Below, piece by piece: positions 28,266 to 33,238 of a stretch of DNA of 33,238 nucleotides. Source of the DNA: Aeromicrobium sp. CnD17-E (GTDB lineage Bacteria; Actinomycetota; Actinomycetes; Propionibacteriales; Nocardioidaceae); contig NZ_JAMXRU010000025.1 in assembly GCF_024124745.1 (NCBI RefSeq), positions 1 to 33,238 of the forward strand. The letters run 5' to 3'. A model generated the notes under the pieces. It saw only the letters and a program-made list of their open reading frames with translations. It ran no database searches and had not been told where the DNA came from. Position 1 is the stretch's first letter. Each line of letters opens with the position of its first letter. Position numbers and translations under genes: made by a program.

Positions 28266-28338
28266 GGCAACGGTCGTCGTCCCGCGGGAAGTTTGCCGCG
28301 GGCGGACGACGTTTACCACGGTCCCGTGGTAAACCGCA
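28266..28338 (-). repeat. Dispersed palindromic element, right copy (H-P), framing the AbiEi-like gene
   Basis: P: GTTTACCACGG (28311-28321), TC, CCGTGGTAAAC (28324-28334), perfect. H is degenerate: 13 of 15 arm positions match. Extra pairings CTTCCCGCGG/CCGCGGGAAG (28258-28267, 28282-28291) and CCCGCGGCAA/TTGCCGCGGG (28261-28270, 28293-28302) offer alternative folds. It begins 28 nt after the AbiEi-like stop. Confidence 0.92.
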
Positions 28339-28358
28339 GGTCCGCGCCGGGGGCCGAT

Positions 28359-28388
28359 TTGTGTTCCGGCGGGGGAGTCTGTCAGACT
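28359..28388 (+). promoter_or_regulatory. Candidate promoter of the S10 operon
   Basis: -35 TTGTGT (28359-28364), 18-nt spacer, -10-like CAGACT (28383-28388). It lies directly after the palindromic repeat. Predicted start near 28395. Confidence 0.5.
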
Positions 28389-28394
28389 AGTGCG

Positions 28395-28681
28395 GTTGCT
28401 CCGGCCGGATCGCTGGGGCGTGCCCGCCCGGAACTCACGCCGGGGTCGACGAGCGCGCTGCACGGTGTCCGGCCTGACTGCTGGAAGCGACGTGACGCGG
28501 ACTCCCTGGAGGCCGCGGCCCGCGACCGGAAGTCCAACCACCCAACTCCAGAAGGTTCGCGCACGCTCGTGGTCACCACCGCGACACGCCCGACCTCGGG
28601 GGGCGGAGGGGAGCGATCCCCTCCAGGGAGAACAAGCCCCAGGGGCACACCAAGCTGACGAAGAGTAAGGACGACCAGAGC
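28395..28681 (+). other. Long 5' leader of the S10 operon, no gene
   Basis: About 285 nt before rpsJ without a credible ORF. It contains GTGGT/ACCAC (28569-28579) and a stable hairpin GGAGGGGA/TCCCCTCC with the GNRA loop GCGA (28605-28624), followed by GCCCCAGGGGC-type self-complementary sequence near 28636-28646. The length is compatible with regulation by a ribosomal protein (L4 in E. coli), but I do not recognise a known leader class. Confidence 0.5.
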
Positions 28682-28990
28682 ATGGCGGGACAGAAGATCC
28701 GTATCCGGCTCAAGGCCTATGACCACGAGGTGATCGACACCTCGGCGCGCAAGATCGTCGACACGGTCACGCGCACCGGAGCCTCCGTGGCCGGCCCCGT
28801 GCCCCTGCCGACCGAGAAGAACGTGTTCTGCGTGATCCGGTCGCCGCACAAGTACAAGGACAGCCGCGAGCACTTCGAGATGCGTACGCACAAGCGGCTC
28901 ATCGACATCATCGACCCGACGCCGAAGACCGTCGACTCGCTCATGCGACTCGACCTGCCGGCCGGTGTCGACATCGAGATCAAGCTCTGA
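28682..28990 (+). CDS. rpsJ: 30S ribosomal protein S10
   Basis: 102 residues, standard. It binds 16S rRNA in the 30S head and doubles as NusE in transcription antitermination. Recognised by [39 protein letters not shown] and the [20 protein letters not shown] loop. First gene of the S10 operon, 17 nt before rplC. Confidence 0.98.
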   Translation: MAGQKIRIRLKAYDHEVIDTSARKIVDTVTRTGASVAGPVPLPTEKNVFCVIRSPHKYKDSREHFEMRTHKRLIDIIDPTPKTVDSLMRLDLPAGVDIEIKL

Positions 28991-29007
28991 GGGAGGACGA
29001 GAACACC

Positions 29008-29688
29008 ATGAGCACCTCCTCCACCGTCAACGCGCGCGGCCTCCTCGGCCGCAAGCTCGGCATGACGCAGGTCTGGGACGACGAGGGCAAGATCGTCCCC
29101 GTCACCGTCCTCGCCGCCGAGACGAACGTGGTCACGCAGGTCCGCACCGCCGAGACCGACGGCTACACCGCCGTCCAGATCGGCTTCGGCGAGATCGACG
29201 GCCGCAAGATCACCAAGCCGCAGGCCGGCCACTTCGCGAAGGCCGGCGTCACGCCGCGTCGTCACGTCGTCGAGATCCGCACCGAGGCGATCGGTGACTA
29301 CACGCTCGGCCAGGAGATCTCCCCGGAGATCTTCGCCGCCGGCGACGAGATCGACGTGACCGCCACCAGCAAGGGCAAGGGCTTCGCCGGCGTCATGAAG
29401 CGTCACGGCTTCGCCGGTGTCTCCGCCTCGCACGGCGCGCACCGCAACCACCGCAAGCCCGGCTCGATCGGTGGCTGCGCCACCCCGGGTCGCGTCTTCA
29501 AGGGTCTGCGCATGGCCGGCCACATGGGCGCCGAGACCGTCACCACCCAGAACCTGACCGTCCACGCCGTGGATGCCGCCAAGGGCGTCATCCTCGTGAA
29601 GGGTGCGGTCCCCGGCCCGAAGGGTGGACTCGTCGTGGTCCGCTCCGCGGCCAAGTCCGCCTCCAGCACCGGCGCGAAGGGAGCCTGA
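29008..29688 (+). CDS. rplC: 50S ribosomal protein L3
   Basis: 226 residues. One of the first proteins to bind 23S rRNA; its long loop reaches the peptidyl-transferase centre ([51 protein letters not shown]). GGGAGGACGAG precedes the ATG. It carries a short N-terminal extension ([10 protein letters not shown]) and a modest Ser/Ala-rich tail. It is 3 nt from rplD, so coupled. Confidence 0.97.
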   Translation: MSTSSTVNARGLLGRKLGMTQVWDDEGKIVPVTVLAAETNVVTQVRTAETDGYTAVQIGFGEIDGRKITKPQAGHFAKAGVTPRRHVVEIRTEAIGDYTLGQEISPEIFAAGDEIDVTATSKGKGFAGVMKRHGFAGVSASHGAHRNHRKPGSIGGCATPGRVFKGLRMAGHMGAETVTTQNLTVHAVDAAKGVILVKGAVPGPKGGLVVVRSAAKSASSTGAKGA

Positions 29689-29691
29689 TCC

Positions 29692-30663
29692 ATGGCTGTC
29701 AAGACCATCGATGCCGCGCTGCCCGTCGACATCTTCGGCGTGCAGACGAACATCCCCCTGATCCACCAGGTCGTCACCGCGCAGCTCGCCGCCGCCCGTC
29801 AGGGCACGCACGACGTCAAGTCGCGCGGCGAGGTCCGCGGCGGTGGCAAGAAGCCGTACCGCCAGAAGGGCACCGGCCGCGCCCGCCAGGGCTCGATCCG
29901 CGCCCCGCACTACACCGGCGGTGGTGTCGTGCACGGCCCGACGCCGCGCAGCTACGACCAGCGCACGCCCAAGAAGATGAAGGCCGCCGCCCTGCGCGGA
30001 GCCCTCTCGGACCGGGCCCGCTCGGGTCGCCTGCACGTCGTCGAGTCGCTCGTCACGGGCGAGGCGCCCTCCACCAAGGCCGCCGTCGCCGCGATCGCCG
30101 AGCTGACCACGCGTCGCCGGGTGCTCGTCGTCGTGCGTCGTGAGGACGCCGTCACGGCCCTCAGCCTGCGCAACGTCACCGACCTCGTCGTGCTGACCTT
30201 CGACCAGCTGAACACCTACGACGTCGTGCTCAGCGACGACGTGATCTTCACGCAGGAGGCCTTCGAGGCCTTCGTCGAGGCGCGCTCCACCGAGGGTGCC
30301 GAGACGATCGCGCTCAGCGCGGCCGTCGTCGAGGCCGACGCCAAGCCCGCCGCGAAGCCGGCGAAGAAGGCGTCCGCGAAGAAGGCTCCGGCCGCCCAGG
30401 AGGCTCCGGCGCAGGCCGAGGCCGCCCCGGCGACCGAGGAGTCCGGCGCGGAGGGCGCGACCAAGACGCAGCCCTACGGCCCCGGCTCCAAGGCCCCGCT
30501 CAAGAGCGGCAACGCGCCCAAGGGTCACGAGATCAAGGGCAACGTCGACTCGATGAAGTTCCACACGCCGGACAGCCCCTGGTACGACCAGACGGTCGCC
30601 GAGGTCTGGTTCGACACCGAGGAGACCGCGCAGGCCGCCGGTTTCGAGAAGGCTGGTGAGTGA
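29692..30663 (+). CDS. rplD: 50S ribosomal protein L4 with C-terminal extra domain
   Basis: Residues 1 to about 210 are a normal L4 ([19 protein letters not shown] tentacle loop lining the exit tunnel, [39 protein letters not shown]). L4 usually ends at 200-225 residues; this one has 323. The extension has an Ala/Lys/Pro/Glu linker (about 212-258) and a compact terminal module (about 261-320): [57 protein letters not shown]. Its KGN...H.P.S..Y..T..E.WF....A..AGF pattern resembles a small domain (called sunset domain in some annotations) found at the ends of actinobacterial ribosomal and secreted proteins. Its role is unknown; it should project from the ribosome. Confidence 0.95.
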   Translation: MAVKTIDAALPVDIFGVQTNIPLIHQVVTAQLAAARQGTHDVKSRGEVRGGGKKPYRQKGTGRARQGSIRAPHYTGGGVVHGPTPRSYDQRTPKKMKAAALRGALSDRARSGRLHVVESLVTGEAPSTKAAVAAIAELTTRRRVLVVVRREDAVTALSLRNVTDLVVLTFDQLNTYDVVLSDDVIFTQEAFEAFVEARSTEGAETIALSAAVVEADAKPAAKPAKKASAKKAPAAQEAPAQAEAAPATEESGAEGATKTQPYGPGSKAPLKSGNAPKGHEIKGNVDSMKFHTPDSPWYDQTVAEVWFDTEETAQAAGFEKAGE

Positions 30664-30667
30664 CCGC

Positions 30668-30970
30668 ATGAGCACCCTGCACAAGGACCACCGCGACGTC
30701 CTGATCGCGCCCGTCGTCTCCGAGAAGACGTACGCGCTCATCGACGACAACAAGTACACGTTCCTGGTTCACCCCGACGCGAACAAGACGGAGATCAAGA
30801 TCGCCGTCGAGAACGTGTTCGGCGTCAAGGTGACGGCCGTGAACACGCTGAACCGCAAGGGCAAGACGCGCCGCACCCGCAACGGGCTCGGAAAGCGCAA
30901 GGACACCAAGCGGGCCATCGTGAGCGTCGCCGCCGGCCAGAGCATCGACATCTTCTCGAGCCCGAGCTGA
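30668..30970 (+). CDS. rplW: 50S ribosomal protein L23
   Basis: 100 residues, standard. It sits at the exit of the peptide tunnel and docks trigger factor and SRP. Recognised by [40 protein letters not shown] and the loop [21 protein letters not shown] start at ATG 30668 rather than the in-frame GTG at 30656, which would overlap rplD and has no better ribosome-binding site. Confidence 0.97.
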   Translation: MSTLHKDHRDVLIAPVVSEKTYALIDDNKYTFLVHPDANKTEIKIAVENVFGVKVTAVNTLNRKGKTRRTRNGLGKRKDTKRAIVSVAAGQSIDIFSSPS

Positions 30971-30983
30971 GGACTGATCAGAC

Positions 30984-31811
30984 ATGGCTATCCGTAAGTA
31001 CAAGCCGACCACGCCGGGCCGTCGTGGCTCCAGCGTCGCCGACTTCGCCGAGATCACCCGGACCACGCCGGAGAAGTCCCTCGTCGAGCCGCTGCCCAAG
31101 AAGGGTGGCCGCAACAACCAGGGTCGCATCACCACGCGTCACCAGGGTGGCGGTCACAAGCGCGCCTACCGCGTGATCGACTTCAAGCGCTACGACAAGG
31201 ACGGCGTGCCGGCCAAGGTCGCTCACATCGAGTACGACCCCAACCGCACCGCGCGCATCGCGCTCCTGCACTACGCCGACGGCGAGAAGCGCTACATCAT
31301 CGCGCCCGACGGCATCCGCCAGGGCCAGGCCATCGAGGCCGGCCCGACCGCGGACATCAAGGTCGGCAACAACCTGCCGCTGCGCAACATCCCCGTCGGC
31401 ACGCAGATCCACGCCGTGGAGCTGCGTCCGGGTGGCGGCGCCAAGATGGGCCGCTCCGCCGGTGTGCGCGTGCAGCTCGTCGCCAAGGAGGGCTCGCGCG
31501 CCCAGCTGCGTCTGCCCTCCGGCGAGATGCGCTACGTCGACGTCCGCTGCCGCGCCACCATCGGCGAGGTCGGCAACGCCGAGCAGTCCAACATCAACTG
31601 GGGCAAGGCCGGCCGCAACCGCTGGAAGGGCAAGCGCCCGACCGTCCGTGGTGTGGCCATGAACCCGATCGACCACCCGCACGGTGGCGGTGAGGGCAAG
31701 ACCTCGGGTGGTCGCCACCCGGTCTCGCCCTGGGGCAAGCCCGAGGGCCGTACGCGCAAGCGCAAGGCCAGTGACCAGATGATCGTCCGCCGCCGCAAGT
31801 CCGGCCGCTGA
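30984..31811 (+). CDS. rplB: 50S ribosomal protein L2
   Basis: 275 residues, standard. Needed for subunit joining and peptidyl-transferase activity; the functionally important His lies in the conserved [15 protein letters not shown] near the C-terminus. Also seen: [58 protein letters not shown]. It starts 13 nt after rplW. Confidence 0.98.
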   Translation: MAIRKYKPTTPGRRGSSVADFAEITRTTPEKSLVEPLPKKGGRNNQGRITTRHQGGGHKRAYRVIDFKRYDKDGVPAKVAHIEYDPNRTARIALLHYADGEKRYIIAPDGIRQGQAIEAGPTADIKVGNNLPLRNIPVGTQIHAVELRPGGGAKMGRSAGVRVQLVAKEGSRAQLRLPSGEMRYVDVRCRATIGEVGNAEQSNINWGKAGRNRWKGKRPTVRGVAMNPIDHPHGGGEGKTSGGRHPVSPWGKPEGRTRKRKASDQMIVRRRKSGR

Positions 31812-31844
31812 GCCTCGACGAGCTCAGGAATCCAGGAGTAGAGA

Positions 31845-32126
31845 ATGCCCCGTAGTTTGAAGAAGGGTCCCTTCGTCGACGGCCACCTCGAGAAGAAGGT
31901 GGACGCTCAGAACGATGCCGGAACCCACACCGTGATCAAGACCTGGTCGCGTCGCTCGATGATCCTGCCGTCCTTCATCGGACACACGATCGCCGTGCAC
32001 GACGGCCGCAAGCACGTCCCGGTGTTCATCACCGACGCGATGGTCGGGCACAAGCTGGGCGAGTTCGCCCCCACCCGCACCTTCCGCGGTCACGAGAAGG
32101 ACGACCGAAAGGCCAAGAGGCGATGA
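31845..32126 (+). CDS. rpsS: 30S ribosomal protein S19
   Basis: 93 residues, standard; 30S head protein near the A-site finger. [39 protein letters not shown] and [17 protein letters not shown] are diagnostic. AGGAG lies 8 nt upstream. Its stop overlaps rplV by 4 nt (ATGA). Confidence 0.98.
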   Translation: MPRSLKKGPFVDGHLEKKVDAQNDAGTHTVIKTWSRRSMILPSFIGHTIAVHDGRKHVPVFITDAMVGHKLGEFAPTRTFRGHEKDDRKAKRR

Positions 32127-32560
32127 GTGCAGCTACCCGAGAGAACGTCAGCGCGCGCCGCGAGCGCCTGCTCGGCGACGCCGCGGGCGCGTTCGCCGTG
32201 GCCCGCTTCGTGCGGGTCACCCCGCAGAAGGCGCGCCGCGTCGGCGACCTGGTCCGCGGCATGGACACGCAGGAGGCGCTCGCCATCCTGCAGTTCGCCC
32301 CGCAGGCCGTCGCGTCCAACTTCTACAAGCTGGTCGAGTCCGCCGTCGCGAACGCCGTGACCACCGAGGGTCTGGACGCGTCCGACCTCGTGATCTCCAC
32401 GGTGCTCGTCGAGGAGGGCCCGACGATGAAGCGGTGGCGTCCGCGCGCGAAGGGTGCGGCCAACCGCATCCTCAAGCGCACCAGCCACCTCACCGTCGTC
32501 GTGCAGCCGTCCGCCGACGTGCCGCAGTCGCGCAAGAACACGAAGAAGGGCGGTCGCTGA
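32123..32560 (+). CDS. rplV: 50S ribosomal protein L22
   Basis: 145 residues; lines the exit tunnel with a long beta-hairpin ([20 protein letters not shown], site of macrolide-resistance changes in other bacteria; nothing unusual here). The core starts at [20 protein letters not shown]. An N-terminal extension of about 24 residues ([20 protein letters not shown]) and a basic C-terminal tail ([10 protein letters not shown]) make it longer than the 110 of E. coli, as usual in actinobacteria. Coupled to rpsS by overlap; rpsC follows after 2 nt. Confidence 0.97.
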   Translation: MSAATRENVSARRERLLGDAAGAFAVARFVRVTPQKARRVGDLVRGMDTQEALAILQFAPQAVASNFYKLVESAVANAVTTEGLDASDLVISTVLVEEGPTMKRWRPRAKGAANRILKRTSHLTVVVQPSADVPQSRKNTKKGGR

Positions 32561-32562
32561 CC

Positions 32563-33238
32563 ATGGGCCAGAAGATCAACCCGCACGGCTTCCGCCTGGG
32601 CATCTCCACCGACCACAAGAGCCGCTGGTACGCCGACAAGCTGTACAGCAGCTACGTCGGCGAGGACGTCAAGATCCGCAAGCTCCTGACCAAGGGCATG
32701 GACCGCGCCGGCATCAGCCGCGTGGAGATCGAGCGCACGCGTGACCGCGTCCGCGTCGACATCCACACCGCGCGTCCGGGCATCGTCATCGGTCGCCGTG
32801 GCGCCGAGGCCGACCGCATCCGCGGCGAGCTGGAGAAGCTCACCGGCAAGCAGGTGCAGCTCAACATCCTCGAGGTCAAGCAGCCCGAGCTCGACGCCCA
32901 GCTCGTCGCGCAGGGCGTGGCCGAGCAGCTGAGCGGTCGCGTGCAGTTCCGTCGCGCGATGCGCAAGGCGATGCAGACGACCATGCGCTCCGGCGCCAAG
33001 GGCATCCGCATCCAGTGCTCGGGCCGTCTCGGCGGTGCCGAGATGAGCCGCTCGGAGTTCTACCGCGAGGGCCGCGTGCCCCTGCACACGCTCCGCGCCG
33101 ACGTCGACTACGGCTTCTACGAGGCCAAGACCACCTTCGGTCGCATCGGCGTCAAGGTGTGGATCTACAAGGGCGAGGTCGCGGGCACGCGCGCCGAGCG
33201 CGAGGCCGAGGCCGCGCGTCGCGCCGCCGCCCCCGGCA
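32563..33238 (+). CDS. rpsC: 30S ribosomal protein S3, 3' end cut by window
   Basis: The first 225 codons are present. [20 protein letters not shown] opens the protein; the KH domain contains the GxxG loop in [14 protein letters not shown] (about residues 73-87), and the C-terminal domain shows [20 protein letters not shown] and [20 protein letters not shown]. The last visible part is an Ala/Arg/Glu-rich stretch, the start of the extended actinobacterial tail. S3 lines the mRNA entry channel and has helicase activity there. Confidence 0.97.
   Translation, partial: MGQKINPHGFRLGISTDHKSRWYADKLYSSYVGEDVKIRKLLTKGMDRAGISRVEIERTRDRVRVDIHTARPGIVIGRRGAEADRIRGELEKLTGKQVQLNILEVKQPELDAQLVAQGVAEQLSGRVQFRRAMRKAMQTTMRSGAKGIRIQCSGRLGGAEMSRSEFYREGRVPLHTLRADVDYGFYEAKTTFGRIGVKVWIYKGEVAGTRAEREAEAARRAAAPG

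Larger units (their letters stand above)
27084..28338 (+). mobile_element. Candidate 1.25-kb cassette: AbiEi-like gene between 73-bp inverted repeats
   Basis: The unit runs from the left P-H repeat to the right H-P repeat and holds one gene. It sits exactly between the tuf terminator (ending 27073) and the rpsJ promoter (starting about 28359), so neither ribosomal operon is broken. No transposase gene and no target-site duplication were found. Mobility is inferred from the inverted repeats, the third copy elsewhere, and the accessory nature of the gene. Confidence 0.5.

Noticed and set aside
27084-28338. Complete insertion sequence
   Set aside because: No transposase or recombinase gene and no target-site duplication at the ends; only a candidate cassette can be claimed.
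27014-28681. Partner toxin (AbiEii nucleotidyltransferase) for the AbiEi-like gene
   Set aside because: No frame with a nucleotidyltransferase motif upstream or downstream; the flanks are the palindromic repeats, a terminator and the rpsJ leader.
28717-30759. 680-codon minus-strand frame opposite rpsJ-rplC-rplD
   Set aside because: Shadow frame spanning three ribosomal genes; composition not protein-like.

Overview
The window is about 33 kb of very GC-rich DNA with actinobacterial features: strong G/C preference at third codon positions, a class E sortase, class II fructose-bisphosphate aldolase, E. coli-type orotate phosphoribosyltransferase, many 1-4 nt stop/start overlaps, and several genes whose -10 box lies 6-8 nt before the start codon, as in leaderless actinobacterial transcripts. 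Gene content and protein sequences fit the order Propionibacteriales (Nocardioidaceae or Aeromicrobium-like); that placement is inference. I see no rRNA, tRNA, CRISPR array or transposase gene.

Layout. (1) 1-2836: 3' end of a short-chain dehydrogenase, a shared terminator, then a minus-strand marR plus DHA2-type efflux pump operon. (2) 2996-5112: the translational GTPase TypA/BipA, a strong terminator and a small set of repeats. (3) 5113-7802: a minus-strand run DUF4177 (only 52 aa), ridA, NUDIX hydrolase, metallo-beta-lactamase-fold hydrolase and a hypothetical gene, mostly coupled. (4) 7894-12564: the homogentisate pathway hppD-hmgA-fahA on the minus strand, with a divergent Lrp/AsnC regulator. 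Its downstream end overlaps a convergent small membrane-protein gene, and a 26-bp repeat is found four times inside hppD and hmgA. (5) 12576-17619: a palindromic repeat, a class I/II aminotransferase, a DUF1800/DUF1501 pair (the second with a Tat signal) and a class E sortase. (6) 17634-21904: pyrE, a TrmH-type methyltransferase, a GNAT acetyltransferase, an FAD-dependent CoA-disulfide-reductase-like enzyme, and fba with terminator. (7) 21977-22403: a non-coding 427-bp nested palindrome. (8) 22566-33238: the str and S10 ribosomal clusters (rpsL-rpsG-fusA-tuf, then rpsJ-rplC-rplD-rplW-rplB-rpsS-rplV-rpsC, the last cut by the window end).

The most unusual features are non-coding or accessory. 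Between the tuf terminator and the rpsJ promoter sits a gene for an AbiEi-like protein with a PD-(D/E)xK-like C-terminal part. It is framed by two 73-bp inverted repeats that match at 66 positions, each made of two smaller palindromes. A third, gene-less copy of the repeat lies between the Lrp gene and the aminotransferase gene. This arrangement resembles REP/REPIN elements flanking their RAYT gene, but with a different kind of protein in the middle. The second is the 427-bp nested palindrome upstream of rpsL, which would fold into a long stem capped by four hairpins. The third is the 26-bp repeat that is read in three different frames within two tyrosine-catabolic genes. Ribosomal protein L4 also carries a roughly 110-residue C-terminal extension ending in a separate small domain.
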